Source: UBA6627 sp965248675
GTDB taxonomy: Bacteria; Chloroflexota; Dehalococcoidia; UBA2979
DNA length: 64,000 nucleotides
Direction of reading: 5' to 3'
NCBI GenBank assembly: GCA_965248675.1
Contig: CBDFJZ010000008.1
Coordinates: 1,860,001 to 1,924,000, forward strand
Part shown: piece by piece, positions 33,596 through 41,600 of the stretch
Numbering within the stretch: position 1 is the stretch's first letter
Layout of the letters: each line of letters begins with the position of its first letter
The notes under the pieces: generated by a model
Told to the model about the DNA's origin: nothing
What the model saw: the letters and a program-made list of their open reading frames with translations, nothing else
Databases searched by the model: none
Program-made: the position numbers and the translations under genes

Positions 33596-35086
33596 CTATC
33601 CGAGGCGGCGGAGGATCGTCCGCAGCGCGCCACGCAGCCGTTCGTTGGGCACGCCGCGGGTAAACGAGGCGTAGCGCTGCACCCGGCGGCTCTCGAGCCA
33701 CGGCCGCACGGCCTCGATCCCGGCCAGCTGCGTGGAGATCGAATACGACGGGTAGGCGTGGGGCAGCTCCGCCAGATCGCGCAGTCCCAGGCCCTCGCTC
33801 ATCGCGAGGCCGAACTCATGGATCAGCTCCCCTGCCGCGGGTGCGATCACCTGCGCGCCCTCGATTCGCTCCTTGCCGCCCCGCGTGATCACCTTCACGA
33901 AGCCCTCTGGGGCTTGCTCGACGGTGGCGCGGTCAGAGTCAAGCAGGGGCGAGCGGTAGACGTGCGTGTCGTCCCCAAAGCGCACGCGCGCCTCGCCTTC
34001 GGTGAGGCCGATCGAGGCGCTCTCCGGGCTCGTGTAAGTCACCGTCGGTACCAGCCGGTGGTCGACCGGCCGAGGCATCAGCAGCACCGCTGACATCATC
34101 GCGGCCACGCCCTCGAGCGCGGCGAGGTGAGTGAATCGCGGTCCCCGGATCACGTCGCCGGCGGCGTACACGCGCGGGTTCGAGGTGCGCAGGCTGTCGT
34201 CGACCATGATCCCGGCCGCGCGATCGAACGCCACCCCCGCCGCCTCTAGCCCGAGCTGGCCGACGTTCGGCCGGCGCCCCGTCGCCACGAGCAGTTGGTC
34301 AAACCCGATCGCCGTTGAGCCGGTGTCCGAATGCTCGACGATCGCGCAAGGCTCGCCGGCGCGGACCTCGATCGCGCGCACGTTCGAGGCGGTGTGGACC
34401 GTCACTCCCTCCGCCTCGAGCGCGCCGCGCAGCGTCGCCCCGAGCTCTCTGTCGCCCGCCGGCAGCACCTCGGGCGCGGCCTCGAGGATCGTAACCGCCG
34501 ATCCCAGGCGGCCGAACGCCTGCCCCAACTCGAGGCCGGCCGCCCCCGCGCCGATCACCAGCAGCCGCGCCGGAAGCTCGCGCAGCGACCAGATCGACTC
34601 GTTTGTGAGGTAGTCGACCGCGTCCAGCCCGGCGATCGGCGGGATCGCCGCCGAGGTGCCCGTCGCCACGACGAAGTAACGAGCGACCACCGGCTCACCG
34701 TTGACCTCCACCCGATCGGGAGCGGTGAACCGGGCGCGGCCCTCGATCACGTCCACGCCGCGCTCACGGAGCAGCTCCGGCGAGTCGGCGCGCTTGAAGA
34801 TCTCCTGCTGGTGATCGTGGAGGCGGTCCATCACGGCGCCGAGGTCGACGGGCGCTATCGCCTCGAAACGAGGCAGCCCGAAGTGGTCCGTGCGTTGGGC
34901 TCGGTAATGGGCGCTCCCGGCGGCGAGCAGCGCCTTGCTCGGGACGCAACCGGCCCAGGTGCAGTCGCCGCCCAGCTTCGCCGCCTCGATCACCGCGACG
35001 CGAACGCCCAGCCGCGGCCCCACCTCGGCAATCGCAAGGCCGGCGGGGCCGCCGCCGATGACAGCGAGGTCGTAGCGAGTTGGCAG
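33596..35086 (-). CDS. FAD-dependent pyridine nucleotide-disulfide oxidoreductase (mercuric reductase/LPD-like), CTG start
   Basis: About 496 residues. The redox-active motif GGDCTWAGCVPSKAL, the NAD(P) Rossmann motif VIGAGAAGLELGQAFG, the FAD motif VYAAGDVI and a C-terminal dimerisation domain (ELPHAYPSYSIS) match the family. The only conventional start (GTG 35023) would delete the N-terminal FAD turn AVIGGGPAGLAIAE. Extending upstream, no ATG/GTG/TTG exists before an in-frame TGA, but CTG 35086 follows AGGAG by six bases and gives MPTRYDLAVIGGG. A CTG start is therefore proposed. The electron acceptor is unknown. Confidence 0.88.
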   Translation of the reverse strand: MPTRYDLAVIGGGPAGLAIAEVGPRLGVRVAVIEAAKLGGDCTWAGCVPSKALLAAGSAHYRAQRTDHFGLPRFEAIAPVDLGAVMDRLHDHQQEIFKRADSPELLRERGVDVIEGRARFTAPDRVEVNGEPVVARYFVVATGTSAAIPPIAGLDAVDYLTNESIWSLRELPARLLVIGAGAAGLELGQAFGRLGSAVTILEAAPEVLPAGDRELGATLRGALEAEGVTVHTASNVRAIEVRAGEPCAIVEHSDTGSTAIGFDQLLVATGRRPNVGQLGLEAAGVAFDRAAGIMVDDSLRTSNPRVYAAGDVIRGPRFTHLAALEGVAAMMSAVLLMPRPVDHRLVPTVTYTSPESASIGLTEGEARVRFGDDTHVYRSPLLDSDRATVEQAPEGFVKVITRGGKERIEGAQVIAPAAGELIHEFGLAMSEGLGLRDLAELPHAYPSYSISTQLAGIEAVRPWLESRRVQRYASFTRGVPNERLRGALRTILRRLG

Positions 35087-35213
35087 AAGGCGCTCCTGGT
35101 GTTCTTCGGGATCTACGCGCGTGCGACCAGTATCGGAGGATCACGCCGCGCGGTGTGTGACCGCGGTCGCGGTGCGGGGCCGGCGAACGGCGAGATCAGC
35201 CACCCGACGATGG

Positions 35214-35907
35214 TCACTCGCGAGCCATCAGCAGCGAGAAGGTGTGCGGCAAGCGTCGCAGCACGTCATCAGGCATCTTCGCGAAATGCCGCCAGAACTG
35301 CTCGCTGTACTCTTCGAGGCGGATCAGTCGAAATCCCGCGCTGACTAACTCCGTCACGATCTCTCCAAGCGTCCACTGGCGCTCGAACGCCTGCAACGGA
35401 TCTTCGCCTTCGGGCGCGGTCCGCTCGAGGAACATCGCGGGGAAGTCGGCATTCGCCCTCGGCTCGCGCGAGAAGTAGTCGGCTCCTGCGCGCAGCCGGA
35501 CCTCACTGGCGTCGCTCTCCCACATCCCGTTCAACGGGTGCGCCTCGAAGATGAACAAATGGCCGCCGGGAACGACGATCTCCGCCACCCCGCGCGCCCA
35601 CGCGCCCACGCGCCCACGCGCCCACGCGCCCACGCGCCGAGATCCTGCACCCACGGGAGCGATCCTTTCCCGGTGAACACCAGGTCTCCGCTGCCGTTCA
35701 ACTCCCCGGGCAGGTTGAGTACGTCCGCGTGATACCACAATGCAGGGGCGTCGAGCGCCGCGGCCTTGCGGCGCGCGAGCGCAAGCATCTCCTCGCTCAG
35801 GTCGACACCAACCACCTCCCGCGCTCCCAGCTTCCACAGCGCGAGCGTGTCCAGTCCGTGCGAGCACTGCAGATGGATCGCTCGCTGGCAGTCCCGCAGG
35901 AGCGGCG
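35214..35907 (-). pseudogene. Class I SAM-dependent methyltransferase, truncated and frameshifted at an 8-bp repeat
   Basis: One frame encodes LLRDCQRAIHLQCSHGLDTL, GVDLSEEMLALARRKA and ADVLNLPGELNGSGDLVF (motifs I-III). A second frame continues VAEIVVPGGHLFIFEAHPLNG to LLRRLPHTFSLLMARE at 35214. The switch falls in five-plus copies of GCGCCCAC at 35594-35638. Loss of one unit or gain of two would restore the frame. The normal N-terminal ~50 residues are missing: upstream the sequence runs straight into a truncated kinase gene. The fold is clear, the methyl acceptor unknown. Confidence 0.75.
35594..35638. repeat. 8-bp tandem repeat, 5.6 copies of GCGCCCAC
   Basis: Five complete units (35594-35633) plus five bases of a sixth. 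Translated it gives a GAWARGRV-type repeat. The unit length is not a multiple of three, so slippage changes the reading frame of the methyltransferase that contains it. Confidence 0.95.
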
Positions 35908-36384
35908 TCAGCGCTCGCGCCCCTCGTCGTCGAGCCCCTCGGTCTTGATCAGCGAGAACGCCACGTCGCGGTCGAGCAGCGCGTCGTGCGCGAGGAACAC
36001 CCGCTTCTTGCCGCCCTCGCCGAGGAAGTGCAGCACCTTGTAGCGGCCGCCCGCGAAGGACTCAGGCTCGGCCTCGGGCCTGGTCTCGAGACCAGCGTCG
36101 GCAGCTTCTGCCGCCTCCACGATCGCCGCGGCTTCGATCACCGATCGCGCTGGTCCCGTAGAGCCAGCCGGGGCGGCGCTGGGCGCTGGGGGCGTCGCCT
36201 CCTCCGAAACCCCGTTGGCGACGGCCATCTGCACGAAGGCGGCGGCGTCTTCATTGTCGTGGTCGATGGCGAGCACCGCCCGGGCCTTCTCGGCGACCTG
36301 CTGCCACTCGCCGGCGCTCGCGGCCTCGTCGGCCTCGTCGAGGAAGACGTCGATCCGATGCTGAATTCGTTCGCTGAGCATCAC
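35908..36384 (-). pseudogene. Serine/threonine kinase-like N-terminal fragment
   Basis: 158 residues. An N-terminal helical region (IDVFLDEADEAASAGEWQQVAEKA, written here in part) and a low-complexity Ala/Pro linker precede GGRYKVLHFLGEGGKKRVFLAHD, a kinase glycine-rich loop, and VAFSLIKTEG, the strand where the ATP-binding lysine lies. The sequence stops just after DDEGRER, so almost the whole kinase domain is absent. The truncation point coincides with the start of the methyltransferase fragment, consistent with a deletion that fused two genes, or an assembly join. Confidence 0.6.
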
Positions 36385-36422
36385 GAACGCGATAATAGCG
36401 GAAGCTCGGCGTCAGACGCTGG

Positions 36423-37511
36423 CTAGCCGGTCAGCCCCGCGTTCGAGGTGGCCGCGGCCGTTTCACCGACCGTCGACTGCAGCAGCGCCTCGAATTCCGT
36501 GACGAAGCGGTCCCAGCCGAAGCGCTCGCGAGCGAGCGTGCGTCCGCGCCGCCCGAGGTCGGCCGTGGCGCCCGGGTCTGACAGCAGGCGGCGGGCCGCG
36601 CCGGCGATCGCCGCCGGTTCCTCGGGCACGACGAGCACGCCGCTGCCGTCTGGCTCGATGATCTCGGGCAGCCCGCCGACGGCTGTGGCGATCACCGGGC
36701 GGAGCAGCTGGCCGGCGAGGATCGCGATCGCGCACGATGAAAGCGGCGCGCGAGCGGGCACGACGACGACTGGCCTGGTTCACTAGCCCGGGAAGGCGGG
36801 AACCGGCGACCCGTTCGCGGAACGAGACCGCGGAGCCGATCCCGAGATCCGTTGCCTGACCCTCGAGCGCCGCGCGCTCGGGTCCCTCGCCTACGATCAC
36901 CAGTTCCGCCGTCTTGATCCGCTCGCGAATGCTCGCGAGCGCCTCGATCGCGATGTCGAAGCCTGAGTCTCGGGTCAACCGGCCCGCGCAAAGCAGCCGC
37001 GGACGCTTGACGAGTCGCGGGCCGGGCGCCAGCTCCGTCAGCGGCAGACCAGCGCGGATCACCCTCGTTCGGTCGGCCTGCTCGGGGACGAACGCTCGCA
37101 GCTGACCGGCGATCGCCTCGCCGTCGCGGCGCGCAGCAGCGCGCCGACGGGGCTGCCCTCCTGGTGCGTTGTGTCTGGCAGCGGACAGTGGATCGAGGTG
37201 ACGAGCGCGCCGTCGGCGTGATCGGTGGTGGCGGCGGTCAGCGCGTCGAGCGGGCTGCACACCTCCGCGAGATCGACGTCCGGCGCCTCGCGTGCCGGCG
37301 CTGGGAGCAGGTCGTTCGAGTCGATCCTTCCGTCCACGTCGATGCGGTGGATCGAGAGCCGTTCGCTGACGATGGCGTCTGCGGGTCGCTCGCTGACGGG
37401 CGCGATCAGGGCCACCTCGTGACCTCGGGCGGCGAGAGCGGGCGCGAGGCGCGCCGCGCAGTCCTCGATGTCATCGAGGTCGAAGCGACCAGACCAGTAG
37501 CGGATGCGCAC
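36423..37511 (-). pseudogene. GT4-type glycosyltransferase, two frameshifts
   Basis: Three frames together give a GT-B glycosyltransferase of about 360 residues. The first starts MRIRYWSGRFDLDDIEDCAA and runs to VGALLRAA. After a one-base loss near 37130 the second carries GEAIAGQLRAFVPEQADR and the UDP-sugar-binding RLLCAGRLTRDSGFDIAIEAL and VIVGEGPERAAL. After another near 36785 the third has PVIATAVGGLPEIIEPDGSG, the family EX7E-type region. It is probably a retaining sugar transferase for an envelope glycan. The motifs are intact, so sequencing error and recent decay are both possible. Confidence 0.75.
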
Positions 37512-37559
37512 GAGCAGTTCCTCTGTGGGCCAGGTGTCCGTACCTCAGTGAGCCTCCTG

Positions 37560-37600
37560 TGTGGAGCGTTTAGAATACATAAAACGCAAACCGATGCCAC
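37560..37600. promoter_or_regulatory. AT-rich candidate promoter region between divergent genes
   Basis: TTTAGAATACATAAAACGCA is the most AT-rich stretch in the neighbourhood and lies between the divergent glycosyltransferase and GDPD genes. Read on the minus strand it contains TATGTATTCT, usable as a -10 region. Strand and exact boxes are uncertain. Confidence 0.35.
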
Positions 37601-37663
37601 CGCCGTCCGGCACTTGACTATCTTCGAGCCCTCGCCCCACCAGACCGAATGGCCGGAGGTCCT

Positions 37664-38389
37664 GTGAGCACACCATTGGTGATCTCGCATCGCACGCAGA
37701 TGGGCACGATGCCGGAGAACACACTGGCCGGCATCGAAGCCGCCTTCGCCGGCGGTGCCGATGGCGTCGAGATCGACGTCCGTGCGACCGCCGACGGCGA
37801 GCTCGTACTGCTGCACGACGTCACGCTCGAGCGCACCGCCGGCGACGAGCGTTCGCTCGCGGGCGTCACCCTCGAGGAGCTGCGCGGCGTCGAATTGGTG
37901 GATTCGTTCGGCCAAACTGACGATCGACGGATCCCGTCATTTAACGACACGCTGACGTGCGTGGATGGGCGCGGATTGCTGGTGATCGAGCTCAAGGAGG
38001 CCGGCCTGGACGAACGCGTCGCGGCCGCCGTGCGCGCGCACCGCACCGCCGACTGGTCGTGGATCTGGAGCTTTCAGCCGGCGGTCGTGCAAGCGGCGCG
38101 CGCCGCCCTGCCCGAGGTGCCGGCCTGGCTGACGTTCTCCGCCCGCAGCCCGGCATACCTGGGCGACGTCGATCCATTCGAATTCGCACCGCGCATCGGC
38201 GCCGCCGGGGTCAGCGTGCAGCACCTCCAGGCGACGCCCGAGCTGGTCGACCGCGCGCGCCGGCGCGGATTGCTCGTCGCCACCTGGACCGTGAACGAGC
38301 CGGCGGACCTCGCGCGCGTGCGCGACGCCGGGGTCGACGCGATCTGTGGCGATTTCCCCGACCGAACCTTTGCGGCGCTTGGTGCCTGA
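37664..38389 (+). CDS. Glycerophosphodiester phosphodiesterase
   Basis: A 241-residue GDPD-family TIM barrel. ISHRTQMGTMPENTLAGIEAA carries the catalytic HR-x-PENT motif, then GVEIDVRATADGELVLLHD supplies metal ligands and the second His. The C-terminal VATWTVNEPADLARVRDAGVD is standard. It hydrolyses glycerophosphodiesters to glycerol-3-phosphate and an alcohol. I chose GTG 37664 because GGAGG lies just upstream; an ATG at 37649 would add five residues. Cytoplasmic, as no signal peptide is seen. Confidence 0.93.
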   Translation: MSTPLVISHRTQMGTMPENTLAGIEAAFAGGADGVEIDVRATADGELVLLHDVTLERTAGDERSLAGVTLEELRGVELVDSFGQTDDRRIPSFNDTLTCVDGRGLLVIELKEAGLDERVAAAVRAHRTADWSWIWSFQPAVVQAARAALPEVPAWLTFSARSPAYLGDVDPFEFAPRIGAAGVSVQHLQATPELVDRARRRGLLVATWTVNEPADLARVRDAGVDAICGDFPDRTFAALGA

Positions 38390-38396
38390 CTCGTCG

Positions 38397-39626
38397 ATGA
38401 CGACCCCTCCCGAAGCCCCTGTGGAGGGCGCGATGCCACGCGGCAGCGTGATCGAGGTCTTCCTCGTCGCGCTGCGCCTCGGACTGACCTCCTTTGGCGG
38501 TCCGGTCGCGCACCTCGGCTACTTCCGCGACGAGTACGTCCGCAGGCGGCGCTGGTTGAACGACGCCGCCTACGCCGACCTCGTCGCGCTCTGCCAGTTT
38601 CTGCCCGGGCCGGCCAGCTCTCAGGTCGGGATTGCGGTCGGCGCGTTGCGCGCCGGCTGGCTCGGCGGCATCGCCGCCTGGATCGCCTTCACCGCCCCGT
38701 CCGCCATCGCCCTCGTGATCTTCGGGCTCGCCGTCGACGAGTTCGATCTGTCCGACGCTGGCTGGTTGGCCGGTCTCAAGGTCGCCGCGGTCGCAGTGGT
38801 CGCGAACGCGGTCTGGGGTATGGCGCGCAATCTCACCCCGGACCGTGAGCGAATCACGCTCGCCGTTGTCGCCGCCGTAATTGTCCTGATCGAGCGGACG
38901 GCGCTGACGCAGGTGCTCGTCATCGCCGCCGGCGCGGCGATCGGCTGGCGCCTCTTCCCGACCGCCGCGGAGGTCTCCATCGAGGCGACCCGCCGTCGCC
39001 TCGGGATCGGCACCCGCGTTGCCCTGGTCGCCTGGATCGCCTTTTTCGGCCTGCTGGTCGCCCTGCCGATCGCCCGTCAGTTCACCGACGTGCAGGCGCT
39101 GGCGATCTTCGACAGCTTCTACCGCGCGGGCTCGCTCGTCTTCGGCGGCGGCCACGTCGTGCTTCCCCTGATCGAGTCCGAGGTCGTCGCCCCCGGCTGG
39201 GTGTCGGAGGACGAGTTCATCGCCGGCTACGGAGCGGCGCAGGCGATCCCCGGCCCGCTCTTCGCGTTCTCGGCCTATCTCGGAGCGATCGCCGGTCCTC
39301 AGCCGAACGGCTGGCCGGGCGCGGGCATCGCCCTGGTCGCGATCTACGTGCCGTCCTTCTTGCTCCTGGCGGGCACGCTGCCGTTCTGGGAGCGGTTGCG
39401 GTCGCGCCCGGACGTCCAGGCGGCCCTCAAGGGCGTCGGCGCCGTCGTCGTCGGTTTGCTCGTCGCCGCCCTCTACGATCCGGTCTGGACCAGCGCGATC
39501 CTCGAGCCCGAGGATTTCGCCCTCGGACTCGTCGCCTTCGGCCTCCTGGTCGCCTGGCGACTGCCCGCCTGGGCGATCGTCCTCGTCGCCGCGGCGGGCG
39601 GCGAGCTCATCACCGCGCTCGCCTGA
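38397..39626 (+). CDS. chrA: Chromate transporter, long-chain ChrA (CHR family)
   Basis: About 409 residues with two homologous CHR domains. The first has LRLGLTSFGGPVAHLGYFR and LCQFLPGPASSQVGIAVG; the second has AGSLVFGGGHVVLPLIESEV and GYGAAQAIPGPLFAFSAYLG. These FGGP/FGGGH and PGP motifs define the family, which exports chromate or takes up related anions by proton-linked transport. ATG 38397 is used; ATG 38433 with GGAGGG just upstream is an alternative and may be the true start. About 10-11 membrane helices. Confidence 0.93.
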   Translation: MTTPPEAPVEGAMPRGSVIEVFLVALRLGLTSFGGPVAHLGYFRDEYVRRRRWLNDAAYADLVALCQFLPGPASSQVGIAVGALRAGWLGGIAAWIAFTAPSAIALVIFGLAVDEFDLSDAGWLAGLKVAAVAVVANAVWGMARNLTPDRERITLAVVAAVIVLIERTALTQVLVIAAGAAIGWRLFPTAAEVSIEATRRRLGIGTRVALVAWIAFFGLLVALPIARQFTDVQALAIFDSFYRAGSLVFGGGHVVLPLIESEVVAPGWVSEDEFIAGYGAAQAIPGPLFAFSAYLGAIAGPQPNGWPGAGIALVAIYVPSFLLLAGTLPFWERLRSRPDVQAALKGVGAVVVGLLVAALYDPVWTSAILEPEDFALGLVAFGLLVAWRLPAWAIVLVAAAGGELITALA

Positions 39627-39691
39627 TCCCGGCATCGAGGCGCGCAGCGTCGACGGCGGCTGTCGGCCACCGAAGGCCGTAGCATGCCTGG

Positions 39692-40975
39692 ATGCTCGCC
39701 CGCTGGTACACGCAAACGTTCGAGGCGCTCGGGATTCGGGATTACCGGATCCTGTGGTGGGGCAGCACCCTCGCCACCCTCGCCTTCATGATGACGCGAA
39801 CGGTGCAGAGTGTCGTCGCGTTCGACCTCGGAGGGGACAGCACGACGGTTGGGATCGTTGCCCTCGGCAGCGGCATCTCGATGATCCTGATCGGCCCGAT
39901 CGGCGGCGTGCTCGCTGACCGCCTGTCGAAGCGTATGGTGCTGTTGTTCGGTCAAACGCTGGTCGGCATCTGTTTCGCCGCGATCGGCGTGCTGATCTTC
40001 GCGGACCTGATCACGATCTGGATCCTGGTCGTGCTGTCGTTCGTCATGGGTCTGTCATTCGCCTTCATCGGCCCGACGCGTCAGGCGTACGTTGGTGACG
40101 TGGTGTCCCGCGACTTGCTGCCGAACGCGGTGGCGCTGAGCCAGCTCTCGATGGGCTTCTCGCGGGTCGTCTCACCGATGCTGGCGGGCGGGCTGATCGC
40201 GCTCTCGTTCTCCGGGACCGGCGGCACCTACGTGGTGATGGGCGCGATTCTGTTCGCGGTCGTGGCGACGCTCTCGATGATGCCGCCGTCGCAGCCTGTG
40301 CCCAGCGGTCGATCGATTTCGGGCGACTTCGTCGCCGGCGTGGATCACGTCCGCGAACGCCCCCGCCTGTTGCTCTTGGTGCTGTCGTTCGTGCTGATCG
40401 TGATCATCGGCATGCCGTACGTCACGGTGCTGCCGGCACTGCTGGAGAACGAGCTGGGGCAGTCCACAGAGGCGATCGGGCTCCTCTTCACCGTCGAGGC
40501 GATCGGGGGCCTGCTCACCGGCCTGCTCGTCGCCGGGTCGGTGCGCGGCGAGCATGCCCGCCAGGTGATGCTTGTCCTTGGGATCCTGTTCGGTTTCGCG
40601 CTGATCGGTCTCGCCCTCGTGCCGACCTTCGCCCTCGCCCTCGTCGCGATCTTCTTCATGGGTGTCGGCCTCACCGGGTTCCAGCTCACGAACAACGCGC
40701 TGCTGATGATGGAGGCCGATCGGGAGTATTTCGGCCGCGTGATGTCGTTGGTGATGCTCGCCTGGGGCGGCCAGGGGCTGACGGCGCTGCCGATCGGCAT
40801 CCTCGCCGACTCGATCGGCGAGCGGTGGGTGCTCGCGATTCAGGGCGCCGTGGTGATCGCCGTGATCGTGGCGCTCGGGTTCGCGTTCGCCACGGTCGGG
40901 CCGGACGCGCCGATGGGCGCCTCAACGCCGGCAGAAGAGCGGGAAGCTGAAGGCGCGGTCGCCGGCGGGAGCTAA
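39692..40975 (+). CDS. MFS transporter (EntS/multidrug-type)
   Basis: A 427-residue protein with 12 predicted membrane helices. The N-terminal FRDYRxxW-like entry (GIRDYRILWWGSTLATLAFM), motif A (GGVLADRLSKRMVLL) and FIGPTRQAYVGDVV resemble the EntS/MacA-like exporters (MFS_3). A soluble charged tail (PAEEREAEGA) ends the protein. A start at ATG 39692 gives a normal N-terminus. The cargo is unknown. Confidence 0.9.
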   Translation: MLARWYTQTFEALGIRDYRILWWGSTLATLAFMMTRTVQSVVAFDLGGDSTTVGIVALGSGISMILIGPIGGVLADRLSKRMVLLFGQTLVGICFAAIGVLIFADLITIWILVVLSFVMGLSFAFIGPTRQAYVGDVVSRDLLPNAVALSQLSMGFSRVVSPMLAGGLIALSFSGTGGTYVVMGAILFAVVATLSMMPPSQPVPSGRSISGDFVAGVDHVRERPRLLLLVLSFVLIVIIGMPYVTVLPALLENELGQSTEAIGLLFTVEAIGGLLTGLLVAGSVRGEHARQVMLVLGILFGFALIGLALVPTFALALVAIFFMGVGLTGFQLTNNALLMMEADREYFGRVMSLVMLAWGGQGLTALPIGILADSIGERWVLAIQGAVVIAVIVALGFAFATVGPDAPMGASTPAEEREAEGAVAGGS

Positions 40976-40985
40976 CGCGTGTACC

Positions 40986-41035
40986 GGCCCCGCGCGTCAG
41001 CGTTGATCGAGGCCCCGCGCGTCAGCGCTGATCGA
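40986..41035. repeat. 25-bp tandem duplication at the PduO stop codon
   Basis: Two adjacent 25-base units (40986-41010 and 41011-41035) identical except for one T/C. On the minus strand the second unit holds the last codons and TGA of the PduO-type gene; the first is a downstream copy. Confidence 0.9.
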
Positions 41036-41600
41036 GGCCCAGCCACTCAGGTTCGTCGACTCCGGCACGGGCGTTGACGGCGCGCGCCATCGCGAACAGC
41101 AGGTCCGACAGCCGGTTCAGGTAACGAACGATCGGCCCGGCGAGCTCCGCATCCCGTCCGAGCGTGACGACGCGGCGCTCGGCGCGGCGGCAGACGGTGC
41201 GGGCGTGGTGCAGCTGCGCGGCGGCCGGGTGGCCGCCCGGGAGAATGAACCGCTGAAGCGGCTCCAGCTCCTCGTCGAGGCGATCGATCCACGCCTCGAG
41301 GCCGGCGACGTCCTCGTCGCTGACGCGCGGACCGACTGGCTGGTCCTTCGCGATCCGCTGCTCGATCTCCGGCGTCGCGAGCTCGCCCCCGACGTCGAAG
41401 AGCGCCGACTGGATGGTCGTCAGCCAGTCGCGCAGGTCGTCGTGCTCGAGGCCGGCGGCGGCGACGCCGAGCACCGAGTTCAGCTCGTCGACGGTGCCGT
41501 AGGCCTCGAGGCGGTCGTCGTCCTTCGCGACGCGCGGACCACCGAAGAGCCCGGTTTCGCCGGCGTCGCCGGTGCGCGTGTAGATCTTCGGGTCACTCAG
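41022..41600 (-). CDS. Cob(I)alamin adenosyltransferase, PduO type, CTG start
   Basis: A 192-residue PduO-family enzyme making adenosylcobalamin. KIYTRTGDAGETGLFGG is the ATP-binding N-terminus, then YGTVDELNSVLG, FILPGGHPAAAQLHHARTVCRRAER and YLNRLSDLLFAMAR are the conserved helices. The family start MSDPKIYTRTGD corresponds to a CTG at 41600, preceded by GAGGGGG and overlapping the TGA of the upstream LLM gene as CTGA. No ATG/GTG/TTG fits better; the longer frame upstream is a shadow. It likely serves B12-dependent mutases. Confidence 0.92.
   Translation of the reverse strand: MSDPKIYTRTGDAGETGLFGGPRVAKDDDRLEAYGTVDELNSVLGVAAAGLEHDDLRDWLTTIQSALFDVGGELATPEIEQRIAKDQPVGPRVSDEDVAGLEAWIDRLDEELEPLQRFILPGGHPAAAQLHHARTVCRRAERRVVTLGRDAELAGPIVRYLNRLSDLLFAMARAVNARAGVDEPEWLGLDQR

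Noticed and set aside
38211..39635. 474-codon minus-strand open frame, Asp/Arg/Glu-rich
   Set aside because: A shadow of the chromate transporter; high-GC membrane-protein genes produce such acidic antisense frames.
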